Of a DNA stretch of 34,468 nucleotides, positions 15,115 through 23,013 are shown piece by piece (the first letter of the stretch is position 1; the number at the start of each line of letters is the position of its first letter). The notes below the pieces were generated by a model, which saw only the letters and a list, made by a program, of their open reading frames with translations, did no database searches and was not told the DNA's origin. The DNA lies in contig JADCFQ010000024.1 of NCBI GenBank assembly GCA_020249435.1, positions 1-34,468 of the forward strand. Direction: 5' to 3'. The translations under genes and the position numbers were made by a program. Source of the stretch: Roseomonas sp. GTDB taxonomy: Bacteria; Pseudomonadota; Alphaproteobacteria; Acetobacterales; Acetobacteraceae.

Positions 15115-16092
15115 TCAGTCGGCGCGGATATTCACCTCCCGCGCGATGCGGGTCCAGGCGTCGCGTTCCTTCGCGACATTCTCCCGTACCTCGGCACCTG
15201 GGGCGAAGGCCGGGAAGGTGCCAAAGCCAAGCAGGGTTTGCGGCAGGTCAGTATTGTCCATGGTCCAGCGCATGGCATCTTCAAGGCGCCGCAGAATGGC
15301 GGGCGGTGTGGCCGCCGGCGCGGCAAGGGCAGACCAGGAGGTGAATTCATAGCCGGGCACGCCAGCCTCATCCACGGTAGGCACATCGGGCAAATTCGGA
15401 TGCCGCTGGCGTGATGTGATAGCGAGCACACGAATGCGCCCCGCTTCATGCGCACCGCGCATCAGCCCATAGCCATCCACCATCAATTGCACCCGACCAC
15501 CCAGCAAATCCTGCAAGGCGGGGCCGCTGCCGCGATAGGGCACATGGACAATGTCAAACCCAACGCGCTGCTTCAGGATTTCAAAGGCGAAATGCGGCAC
15601 ACCGCCCGAACCGCCGGAGCCGAAATTCAATTCACCTGGCCGGCGGCGCGCGATATCCAAGAACTCCTGCAACGTACGCGCGGGGAAATCTGCCGGCACG
15701 GCAATCGCAAGCGGACCAACATGCACGCGGCAGACATAGGCGAAATCCCGCACCGTATCGAAGCCCGGATTGGGAAACAGCGCTTGCGTCGTGTAATTGC
15801 CGACATTGCCGAAGAACAGCGTATAGCCATCGGCCGGTGATTTCGTCACATGATCCATGGCGATATTACCGTTATTGCCGGCGCGATTATCAATCGCGAT
15901 CACCTGACCCAGCCTTTGGCTCAGCCGCTGAAAGGTGGGCCGCCCGATCGTGTCCACGCCGCCGCCCGGCGGGAAGCCAATGACCACGCGAATGGGCCGG
16001 CTTGGATAATCCCCCTGCGCAAATGCAGGCACGGGCAGCGCAGCACCTAGCCCACTCAGCAGAAGGTGACGACGATTGATCTTTCCAAACAT
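15115..16092 (-). CDS. Bug/TctC-family periplasmic solute-binding protein (first)
   Basis: A 325-residue protein with an N-terminal signal (INRRHLLLSGLGAALPVPAFA; an RR pair precedes the hydrophobic stretch, so Tat export is possible). The mature part has the Bug family pattern: YPSRPIRVVIGFPPGGGVDTIGR, IDNRAGNNGNIAMDHVTKSPADGYT, HVPYRGSGPALQDLLGGRVQLM and SRQRHPNLPDVPTVDEAG. The family binds carboxylates, often delivering them to tripartite tricarboxylate transporters, but no TctA/TctB genes are in the window. GGAGG stands 6 bases before the ATG. It is probably transcribed with the downstream thiolase, so its ligand may be an aromatic or dicarboxylic acid; that is inference. Confidence 0.9.
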   Translation of the reverse strand: MFGKINRRHLLLSGLGAALPVPAFAQGDYPSRPIRVVIGFPPGGGVDTIGRPTFQRLSQRLGQVIAIDNRAGNNGNIAMDHVTKSPADGYTLFFGNVGNYTTQALFPNPGFDTVRDFAYVCRVHVGPLAIAVPADFPARTLQEFLDIARRRPGELNFGSGGSGGVPHFAFEILKQRVGFDIVHVPYRGSGPALQDLLGGRVQLMVDGYGLMRGAHEAGRIRVLAITSRQRHPNLPDVPTVDEAGVPGYEFTSWSALAAPAATPPAILRRLEDAMRWTMDNTDLPQTLLGFGTFPAFAPGAEVRENVAKERDAWTRIAREVNIRAD

Positions 16093-16384
16093 TGCTTTCC
16101 TCCGCTGTTATTCTTGGTTTCATGAAAGCCTATGGGGCGGCACGTGGAAGCGTCAATCAAATTCGTTGCCCCAAAGCCAGGCAGACCTTGCGCGCATGAT
16201 CATGCCGGGAGCACTGAAAGAACACCAGAAACGCTCCTTCACCTTCGACGTTCATGTTACCCCCAGGCGTTTGACGCAGTTGCCGATCTCGGACAGCATC
16301 TCGGAGAGAAGGCGGCCGGGAGGGTCACAAAAACACTGGCCTTGAGCCAATGAAGTTGCCTTGGACGGCACCTACAAATGGCTC
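16093..16384. other. Gene-free stretch upstream of the first Bug gene
   Basis: About 290 bases between two divergent genes. Reading all frames I see only short open frames without family signatures or good ribosome-binding sites. It presumably carries the Bug gene promoter, which I could not pin down. Confidence 0.5.
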
Positions 16385-16413
16385 TTGTAATTAGTTTAAT
16401 ATCGAACTACAAT
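16385..16413 (+). promoter_or_regulatory. Sigma70-type promoter with overlapping inverted repeat
   Basis: TTGTAA (16385-16390) and TACAAT (16408-16413) are exactly 17 bases apart in an A+T-rich island of otherwise G+C-rich DNA. An inverted repeat, TAGTT (16392-16396) with AACTA (16405-16409), lies across the spacer and the edge of the -10 box, where a repressor would block polymerase. It would drive the membrane protein and the nitroreductase-like lipoprotein genes. No adjacent regulator gene is seen. Confidence 0.55.
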
Positions 16414-16437
16414 TAGTCGTTATTGATCCTCCAAGCC

Positions 16438-17055
16438 ATGAAGATCCCCATGACACGCCTCCTCCGCCATTTGCACCGCCTCGCCGAGCAAACCTCCTGG
16501 CGAAGCTTTTGGGTGGCGCTGATCTTCAGCCTGCTGACGCTTGCCGGTGGTTTGACCTGGGCCACCATACTTTACGCGCGTTCGGGCTTCGCGCCGCGAT
16601 TGATCGAAGGGCAATTGGCCTTCAACCCAGCCCAGACACGCGCCTGGTATGCCGCTTTGATCGAACAGGGCACGCTTGATATCTACCGGCGCACGCAATG
16701 GGTGGATTTCATCTTCATCGCCGGGCTGCTGGCCACACTGTTCATCCTGCACCTCATGATCGCCAAGGCCCGCCGCAATGAACCCGGCTGGCAACGCCTT
16801 GCGCTGTGGCTTGCAGTACTCGGCCCCGCAATCGCCACAGCCGATATCTGGGAAAATCTGGTGACGCTCATGATGCTGAGCGCGCCAACAACCTTCCCAA
16901 GCGCGCTTGCCATCCTTGCCTCAACATTATCGGTCGTGAAGTGGGGCTGGGCGGTGATTGGGACATCGCTTGTTTTGGTGCAGCTTATCGCGCTTGCTTG
17001 GCAGCGCATCAGTCGCGGCGGCGCGCCGCGCCCAACCAATTCCTCAGGCGTCTAA
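16438..17055 (+). CDS. Integral membrane protein of unknown function
   Basis: I do not recognise the family. From the ATG at 16438 it is 205 residues (in-frame alternatives: TTG 16423, ATG 16450). Four hydrophobic segments are visible: FWVALIFSLLTLAGGLTWAT, WVDFIFIAGLLATLFILHLM, LALWLAVLGPAIATADIW and KWGWAVIGTSLVLVQLIALA. A polar loop (FAPRLIEGQLAFNPAQTRAW) lies between the first two. It starts just after a good promoter, and its stop is 22 bases before the next gene, so the two form an operon. A role linked to the downstream Tat-exported flavoprotein is possible but not shown. Confidence 0.75.
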   Translation: MKIPMTRLLRHLHRLAEQTSWRSFWVALIFSLLTLAGGLTWATILYARSGFAPRLIEGQLAFNPAQTRAWYAALIEQGTLDIYRRTQWVDFIFIAGLLATLFILHLMIAKARRNEPGWQRLALWLAVLGPAIATADIWENLVTLMMLSAPTTFPSALAILASTLSVVKWGWAVIGTSLVLVQLIALAWQRISRGGAPRPTNSSGV

Positions 17056-17077
17056 TCAACCATGGAAGGAGCATTCA

Positions 17078-18268
17078 ATGGAACGCAGAGGCTTCATCCG
17101 CATCGCGGGCGGCGGTGTTGTGCTGGCGGCCAGCACTAGCATGCTTGCAGGCTGCGCCGGCTTCGCTGTGCCGCCATCAGCAACCGCCGCCTGGAATAGC
17201 CCGGCGGCGGATAGCAGCGATCTGCGCCGCTGGGCGCTTTCCCACGCGATCCTTGCGCCCAACCCGCATAACAAGCAGCCATCGCTGGCTGATCTGCGCG
17301 TGCCCGGCGAAATCACGCTGCGCCTGGATGAGGAGCGTCTGCTGCCCGTCACAGACCCCTATGGCCGGCAAATCCTGATGGGGGCTGGCGCCTTTCTTGA
17401 ATTGCTGACCATGGCAGCCGCTGAACGCGGGCACCGTGCCGTGATCACCCTTTTCCCGGAAGGTGAGCCCAGCACCAGGCTGGACGCACGCCCCTTCGCA
17501 AGGGTGCGCCTGGTATCGGATGGGGGCGTGCCGCGCGATCCGCTTTTTGCGCAAGTGCTGAAGCGCCGCACCGACCGCCGCGCCTATGACCCCGCGCGCG
17601 GCATTGCGCCTGCTGATTTGGCGCAACTCAATGCCTCTGTGGCCGGATTGCCGATTGGCTTCGGCCTCGCTGGCCGCGCCGATGCGCCGCCCGCCGAAAA
17701 GGCGCAGGTGGAAGCGATCCGCACCATCGCGAAGGAAGCATGGCGGATCGAGCTGACCACCGAGGCGCCGATGATGGAATCCATGCGGGTGCTGCGCTTT
17801 GGCAGTGCCGAGATTGACCAACATCGCGATGGCATCGCCATCACCAACCCGATGTTGGTGATCCTGGCGCGCCTCGGCTTCGTTGATCGCACCGCGTTCC
17901 CGGCACCTGACTCCCGGGCGACCCTTGGACAAATCAAGGACTTCAACGCGGTGACCGATGCAACACCCGCCTATCTTTGGATGGTGACCGAGGGCAATAC
18001 GCGCGGGCAGCAGATTCTTGCCGGCCGTGCCTATGCGCGCGTCAACCTTGCCGGGACGGCGCAGGGGCTTGTGATGCATCCGAACCAGCAGGCGCTGCAG
18101 GAATTCCCTGAGGTAGCGCGGCAATATGAGGCGATTCACAGCCTGCTCGGCGCGCCAACGCCGCGCTACACGGTGCAGATGCTGGCGCGTGTGGGTTATT
18201 TGCCCGCGAATACCGCAGCCGCACCACCGGCGCCGCGCCGCGGCCTGGATCGGCATTTGGTGGCGTGA
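17078..18268 (+). CDS. Tat-exported lipoprotein, Acg-like nitroreductase-fold FMN oxidoreductase
   Basis: A 396-residue protein. The N-terminus combines a twin-arginine pattern (ERRGFIRIAGGG) with a lipobox (SMLAGC, Cys26), suggesting Tat export and membrane anchoring. The body resembles the Acg family of FMN-binding nitroreductase-fold proteins: LRRWALSHAILAPNPHNKQP (the HNxQP element), RRTDRRAYDPARGI near 165, and GTAQGLVMHPNQQALQEFPE in the C-terminal half. Family members are nitroreductase-like flavoproteins, some thought to sequester FMN. AAGGAG lies 6 bases before the ATG at 17078, settling the start. It is second in a two-gene operon with the membrane protein. Confidence 0.85.
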   Translation: MERRGFIRIAGGGVVLAASTSMLAGCAGFAVPPSATAAWNSPAADSSDLRRWALSHAILAPNPHNKQPSLADLRVPGEITLRLDEERLLPVTDPYGRQILMGAGAFLELLTMAAAERGHRAVITLFPEGEPSTRLDARPFARVRLVSDGGVPRDPLFAQVLKRRTDRRAYDPARGIAPADLAQLNASVAGLPIGFGLAGRADAPPAEKAQVEAIRTIAKEAWRIELTTEAPMMESMRVLRFGSAEIDQHRDGIAITNPMLVILARLGFVDRTAFPAPDSRATLGQIKDFNAVTDATPAYLWMVTEGNTRGQQILAGRAYARVNLAGTAQGLVMHPNQQALQEFPEVARQYEAIHSLLGAPTPRYTVQMLARVGYLPANTAAAPPAPRRGLDRHLVA

Positions 18269-18354
18269 CCGCAAAGTGTCGCCGTGCGTCGAGCGCAGCA
18301 CAGACGGCAAGGATGCGCCCCGCAAGCCAGGGCGCACGCAGATTACAAGGTTGA

Positions 18355-18504
18355 TTACTCCGGCTTCACGCCAGCAGCGCGCAGCACAACGCCGGCCAAT
18401 CCATTCAAGCGCGGTGCGCTTTGCTGTATGGCAGCCCGGAATGGGGTGCCGAGTGCCGCCACCGCCACCGGCGGCGTGCCGGTTGGCGCCAGCATACCGC
18501 TCGG
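18355..18504 (-). pseudogene. Decayed 3' end of a Bug/TctC gene
   Basis: Read on the minus strand this encodes MLAPTGTPPVAVAALGTPFR, then AAIQQSAPRLNGLAGVVL, then RAAGVKPE and a stop. It matches the C-terminus of the intact Bug gene at 19356-20327 (MLAPAGTPAPIVAALGAAFQ...RAAGVKPE). It lacks about 25 codons in the middle, apparently lost between two similar short repeats (GCGCGC-A/G-GCACA, about 75 bases apart in the intact copy). The 5' part of the gene is missing: homology ends where the stop codon of the next gene begins. Confidence 0.8.
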
Positions 18505-19107
18505 TTAGAAAGGTCCAAGGATAAGCGGACGCGGGTCAGTCTTGGAGTCTGCCATTATGTCCCGGTGTCGTCGGTAGCGCTGGATCACGCGCCGTAAACG
18601 AGCCTTTTGCTGGGACCGGTCAACCTGGGTCAGCCCGGGAAAAAGGGAGGTAAAGTTAGCTGGATCAAAACCGTCGCTGAGCTTGTCAGGGTGTTTGGCG
18701 AAGTACCACGCCTGAAACGCCTGCGCCTCGATTGGCAGTCGCCCGCCTGCGTTAGCAAAATCATACCAACCAATGAAAAGGTGATGATCGTTCGTTTCAT
18801 CGGAGAATGTGCCGAGGAGTTCGGCGTCATTGCGATCCTTTCCATTGTGTGTTGTTGCATGCTTCAACGCATTCCAGTGCTTTTTGCGTAGCACTGCTAG
18901 CTTGCCCTTATTCATTTCAGGAAAGGTAGCGAGTACGTGAGTTTCAAAAGGTTCGGCGCCCGCAACTTCAGCGAGACGGTCCGCTATTTCGCCGCCACCA
19001 CAGGTAAGTACATGCACAGCTACTGGATCTTTGTCTTCGAGAAACAACGCTAACGCCGTCCCGAGTTGCCGCCTTGCTACTTCGAGTTTTGTCAGTTCAG
19101 TATTCAT
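18505..19107 (-). CDS. Hypothetical protein wedged between two Bug-gene copies
   Basis: A 200-residue cytosolic protein without a signal peptide. It begins MNTELTKLEVARRQLGTALA with a region (FLEDKDPVAVHVLTCGGGEI) that resembles unnamed bacterial proteins I recall starting with TKLEAARRQL and containing ADPVSVHTLA; a later stretch is KHWNALKHATTHNGKD. No catalytic motif is visible. AGGAG lies 6 bases before the ATG, so it is probably expressed. Its G+C content is lower than its neighbours, and its stop codon falls exactly at the edge of the decayed Bug copy, which points to recent acquisition. Confidence 0.75.
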   Translation of the reverse strand: MNTELTKLEVARRQLGTALALFLEDKDPVAVHVLTCGGGEIADRLAEVAGAEPFETHVLATFPEMNKGKLAVLRKKHWNALKHATTHNGKDRNDAELLGTFSDETNDHHLFIGWYDFANAGGRLPIEAQAFQAWYFAKHPDKLSDGFDPANFTSLFPGLTQVDRSQQKARLRRVIQRYRRHRDIMADSKTDPRPLILGPF

Positions 19108-19355
19108 ACAAGGCTCCTAACGCTTAGGGGCGTGAGCATTAACCGGGATAAGGGAGCCCTACCACTCAGGCGCCGCCGCCACCGAAAGCCAGCCCAACTG
19201 ACATAAAGCCCCCGGCCAACTTAGCGTGCGCCTCCAACTGAGTGAGTTTGGTCCTCTCAAACAGTACCATGGCGTAGCCTTAGCACAGCAAGCAGAGCCT
19301 CCGTGCCGACGGCGTGACCTCTATCGCACGCGTCACGCCAAATTGTTGGCGCCAC

Positions 19356-20327
19356 CTATTCCGGCTTCACGCCAGCGGCGCGCAGCACATCCGTGTAGGT
19401 CTTCACCCCTTCACGCACCAGAGTCATCACCTGATCCGGCGTTTCATAACCGGCGCGCGGCACAACGCCCGCCAATTCATTGAGCCGCGGTGCGCTTTGC
19501 TGAATGGCAGCCTGAAACGCTGCCCCCAAGGCCGCCACAATCGGGGCCGGCGTGCCGGCAGGCGCCAGCATCGGGAAGAACTCCTCAAAGATGAAACCTG
19601 GAATGCCGGCTTCCGTCGCGCTTGGCACATCCGGCAGGGCAGGGCTGCGCTGGCTGGATGCCACCGCCAAGGCCCGCAAGCCGCCGCCGCGCACCTGCCC
19701 CAAGGATGATGCCATTGTCGGCGTGCCGAATTGCGCCTCACCGCTCACCAGCGCGGCCACACCGGGTCCGCCGCCGCGATAATGCACCATTTCGAATTGT
19801 GTATTGCTGATGCCACGGAAGATCTCACCGGCCAAATGCACGCCGCTGCCAATCCCGGCAGAGGCGAAATTCAGGCGCCCCGGATTGGCGCGCAGCAGCG
19901 CGATCAGCTCCGCCGCACTCGTCGCTTGCGTACGCGGATTGATCGCCAGCACATGCGGCGAAAACCCAGCCACAGCGATGCCGACGAAATCGTTGATGGT
20001 GTCATAAGGCACGCGCGCAACCAAAGCCGGCACCGATGCATGCGCGCTATTGATCAGCACGGTGTAACCATCGGCGGGTGACCGCGCGGCATGCTCCGCA
20101 CCGATCACGCTGCCCGCACCGGCGCGGTTTTCCACCACCACGGGCTGGCCCAGAATACCACCAGCCGCTTCGGCGATGATGCGGCCCACAATGTCGTTTG
20201 ACCCACCAGGTGCGAAGGGCACCACCAAGCGGACCGGACGTGTCGGGCGCCAGGCTTGCGCGCGCGCCAAATTTGGCGCCAAGCCCGCCGCCAAGGCCAG
20301 GCCCAAAGCTGTTCTGCGTTGCATCAT
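19356..20327 (-). CDS. Bug/TctC-family periplasmic solute-binding protein (second)
   Basis: A 323-residue protein with a signal peptide (MMQRRTALGLALAAGLAPNLARA). The Bug pattern is clear: RPVRLVVPFAPGGSNDIVGR, VENRAGAGSVIGAEHAARSPADGYT, HYRGGGPGVAALVSGEAQFG and SSQRSPALPDVPSATEAG. It is a periplasmic receptor for an unknown carboxylate; no transporter membrane genes are nearby, so it may serve a transporter encoded elsewhere or act in sensing. Of the in-frame starts, the ATG pair at 20322-20327 with GGGAG about 10 bases upstream fits best and gives a normal signal peptide. It is divergent from the M3 peptidase gene. Confidence 0.9.
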   Translation of the reverse strand: MMQRRTALGLALAAGLAPNLARAQAWRPTRPVRLVVPFAPGGSNDIVGRIIAEAAGGILGQPVVVENRAGAGSVIGAEHAARSPADGYTVLINSAHASVPALVARVPYDTINDFVGIAVAGFSPHVLAINPRTQATSAAELIALLRANPGRLNFASAGIGSGVHLAGEIFRGISNTQFEMVHYRGGGPGVAALVSGEAQFGTPTMASSLGQVRGGGLRALAVASSQRSPALPDVPSATEAGIPGFIFEEFFPMLAPAGTPAPIVAALGAAFQAAIQQSAPRLNELAGVVPRAGYETPDQVMTLVREGVKTYTDVLRAAGVKPE

Positions 20328-20488
20328 GGTTGCTTTTCTCCCTGTTCCCGCCAGGACGCCGGTCGCGCCCAAGGTCTGTGTTGTTCCCGGCCATTCAGCC
20401 TTGAACGCGGGCTTTTAGCTTAAGCCGTGCCTTCCGAGAATAGCGAAAACCCCTCGACGCCGCGCCCCCGCCGCCCCATCCTTGGGGC

Positions 20489-22516
20489 ATGACCGAAAAC
20501 CCGCTGCTGACCCCCTGGACCACGCCCTTTGGCCTGCCGCCCTTCGGCGCCATTGAGCCCGCGCATTTCCCGCCCGCCTTTGAAGCCGCCATGGCCGCAC
20601 ATCGCGCTGAGGTCGCCGCCATCGGCGCCAATCCCGCCCCACCAAGCTTCGCCAATACGGTGGAAGCGCTGGAAGAAGCGGGGCGTCTGCTCAGCCGCGT
20701 CGGCGCAACGTTTTTCAACCTGGCCGCGAGCCACGCGACCGAGGCGCTGCAACAGGTGGAACGCGACATTGCCCCCAAGCTTGCCGCGCATCGCATGGCG
20801 ATTGCGCTTGACCCGGCGCTGTTCCGTCGTGTCTCGGCCTTGCACGAGGCGCGCGACAAGCTTGATCTGGCGCCCGATCAGCGCCGCCTGCTGGAAAGGC
20901 TTTATCTCCGCCTGACGCGCGCCGGCGCTGGACTTGATCCCAAGGCACGCGCGCGGCTTGCCGAAATCTCAACCCGCCTGGCAACACTGCAGACCAGCTT
21001 CGGGCAGAATGTGCTGGCGGATGAGAATGAATGGCGCATGCTGCTGACCGAAGCCGATCTTGATGGCCTGCCCGATTTCGCGCGCCAGGCCGCGCGGGAA
21101 GCCGCCGCTGCCGCCGGGCTTGATGGCTATGTCTTCACGCTGTCGCGGTCTTCTGCCGAACCCTTCCTGACCTTCTCCGCCCGGCGCGATTTGCGCGAAA
21201 AACTCTGGCGCGGTTTTGCCGCGCGCGGCGCTTTGACCGAAGGGCGCGAAAACGCACCGTTGATCCGCGAAATCCTCATGCTGCGCCGTGAACGCGCGCA
21301 ATTGTTGGGGGAGGCGGATTTCGCTTCCTTCCGCCTGAGCGACACCATGGCGGGTTCGCCTGATGCCGCTGAGGCATTGCTGCGCGCCTGTTGGGAACCG
21401 GCCAAGCGCCGCATCGCGATTGAAAAGGCAGAGCTTGAGGATTTCGCCCGCGCCGCCGGCCATAATGGCCCGATCGAGCCCTGGGATTGGCGCCATTGGG
21501 CGGAACGCGCGCGGCAGGCCAAGCATGATTTCGATGGTGCTGCACTAAAACCGCATTTCGAATTGGAAGCCATGCTGCGCGCCATTTTCGATACCGCGCG
21601 GCGGCTATTTGGCCTGGTCTTTGAAGAACGCACCGATATTCCGCGCTATCATGCCGATCTGCGCGGCTTTGAAGCCTTGGATGAGGCCGGCAATCATGTT
21701 GGCCTGCTGCTGCTCGATAATTACGCCCGCGCCGGCAAGCGTTCCGGCGCCTGGATGAGCAGCTTTCGTGTCGCCGATGGCCTGAACGGTCGCACCGCAC
21801 CCATCATCATCAACAACAACAACCTCGCCCGCGCGACGCCAACGCTGCTGTCTTTCGATGAGGCGCGCACGCTGTTTCACGAATTCGGCCATGCGCTGCA
21901 TGGGCTGATGAGCCGTGCGCGCTACCCATCGCAATCCGGCACTGCCGTGCTTGGCGATTTTGTCGAATTCCCCTCGCAAGTCATGGAAAATTGGCTGAGC
22001 CTGCCAGAGACCTTGCAAACCCATGCGCGCCATCACGAAACCGGCGCTGCCTTGGATGAGGCGCTGCTTGCCCGCGTGCTCGCCGCGCGCAATGATGGGC
22101 AGGGGTTTGCGATGGTGGAATACCTATCCTGTGCGCTGATTGACCTTGCGCTGCATCGGCATGAGGCACCGGAAGATTTGGCCCTGGAAGAATTCGAAAA
22201 CACCTTCCTGGCTGAGATTGGCATGCCGGAAGGCATGGCGCTTCGCCATCGCCCGATCCATTTCGGGCATTTGTTTTCCGGTGATGGCTATGCGGCGGGG
22301 TATTACTTCTACCTTTGGGCGGAAGTGCTGGACGCCGATGGGTTTGAGGCGTTTGAGGAAGCGGGCGATCCCTTCCACCCCGAACTGGCCGCAAGGCTCA
22401 AAAGCATATTTGAAGCCGGCGATACGGCGGACCCCATGGCGCTCTACACTGGCTTTCGCGGCCGGCCGCCGCAGGTGGATGCGCTGCTGCGCAAGCGTGG
22501 GCTGGTGGGGGCGTGA
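20489..22516 (+). CDS. M3-family zinc metallopeptidase (Dcp-like oligopeptidase)
   Basis: A 675-residue soluble peptidase with no signal peptide. The zinc motif is TLFHEFGHALHGLMS (HEFGH, His464-Glu465-His468), with a further conserved stretch (LGDFVEFPSQVMENW) supplying the third ligand in this family. The N-terminus (NPLLTPWTTPFGLPPFGAIEPAHFPPAFEAA, from residue 4) and ARAGKRSGAWMSSFR fit peptidyl-dipeptidase Dcp rather than PepF. The size equals that of E. coli Dcp. It should cleave small peptides in the cytosol. It stands alone, convergent with rppH 17 bases downstream. Confidence 0.92.
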   Translation: MTENPLLTPWTTPFGLPPFGAIEPAHFPPAFEAAMAAHRAEVAAIGANPAPPSFANTVEALEEAGRLLSRVGATFFNLAASHATEALQQVERDIAPKLAAHRMAIALDPALFRRVSALHEARDKLDLAPDQRRLLERLYLRLTRAGAGLDPKARARLAEISTRLATLQTSFGQNVLADENEWRMLLTEADLDGLPDFARQAAREAAAAAGLDGYVFTLSRSSAEPFLTFSARRDLREKLWRGFAARGALTEGRENAPLIREILMLRRERAQLLGEADFASFRLSDTMAGSPDAAEALLRACWEPAKRRIAIEKAELEDFARAAGHNGPIEPWDWRHWAERARQAKHDFDGAALKPHFELEAMLRAIFDTARRLFGLVFEERTDIPRYHADLRGFEALDEAGNHVGLLLLDNYARAGKRSGAWMSSFRVADGLNGRTAPIIINNNNLARATPTLLSFDEARTLFHEFGHALHGLMSRARYPSQSGTAVLGDFVEFPSQVMENWLSLPETLQTHARHHETGAALDEALLARVLAARNDGQGFAMVEYLSCALIDLALHRHEAPEDLALEEFENTFLAEIGMPEGMALRHRPIHFGHLFSGDGYAAGYYFYLWAEVLDADGFEAFEEAGDPFHPELAARLKSIFEAGDTADPMALYTGFRGRPPQVDALLRKRGLVGA

Positions 22517-22533
22517 GGCGGAAAGGCCGAAGC

Positions 22534-23013
22534 CTACCCCCCAAACCGCGCAAATTCCCGCGCCAAATCCTCATAAATTGCGCGCTTGAATTCCACCGCC
22601 AGCGCTGGCAATTCCTGAAGTCGCGCCCAACGCCAGGCGTCGAATTCCGGGTGCGGATCAAGATCAAGCCGGATATCGCCATCCGCGCCCAGAAAGCGGA
22701 GCGCAAACCATTTCTGCCTCTGTCCACGATACTTCCCGCCAAGCGCCTTGCCGATCAGTTCTGACGGGAGATCATAGAATAGCCAGCGTGGATGTTCGGC
22801 CAGAATCTCGGCCTTGGCGGTGCCGATTTCCTCCTGCAATTCGCGAAACACCGCAATGGCGGGATCCTCGCCCGCATCCATCCCACCCTGCGGCAATTGC
22901 CAACCGCCCGCCGCACCCTCCGCATTCGGCAAATCGGCGCGCCGCGCTACCAGCACCTGGCCCGCCGCATTGAACAGCAGCGCGCCAACATTATCCCGAT
23001 AGGGCAGTGTCAT
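22534..23013 (-). CDS. rppH: RNA 5'-pyrophosphohydrolase (Nudix)
   Basis: A 159-residue Nudix hydrolase. It opens with LPYRDNVGALLFNAAGQVLVARR, and the Nudix box is complete: Gly43, Glu49, Arg57-Glu58, Glu61-Glu62, Gly64 in GGMDAGEDPAIAVFRELQEE. The downstream signature (W.FYDLP.EL, KYRGQRQKWFALRF) is characteristic of RppH, which removes pyrophosphate from triphosphorylated mRNA 5' ends and triggers decay; alphaproteobacterial members may also hydrolyse dinucleoside polyphosphates. Its ATG overlaps the stop of the deacetylase-like gene (ATGA), so it is the last gene of a coupled run. Confidence 0.93.
   Translation of the reverse strand: MTLPYRDNVGALLFNAAGQVLVARRADLPNAEGAAGGWQLPQGGMDAGEDPAIAVFRELQEEIGTAKAEILAEHPRWLFYDLPSELIGKALGGKYRGQRQKWFALRFLGADGDIRLDLDPHPEFDAWRWARLQELPALAVEFKRAIYEDLAREFARFGG

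Noticed and set aside
16132-16353. Short plus-strand frame upstream of the membrane-protein promoter
   Set aside because: No ribosome-binding site, no recognisable motif, and it ends before the promoter; probably non-coding.
17177-18337. Long open frame on the minus strand opposite the Acg-like gene
   Set aside because: Shadow of a G+C-rich gene; His/Arg-rich product with no family signature, while the plus frame has clear motifs.
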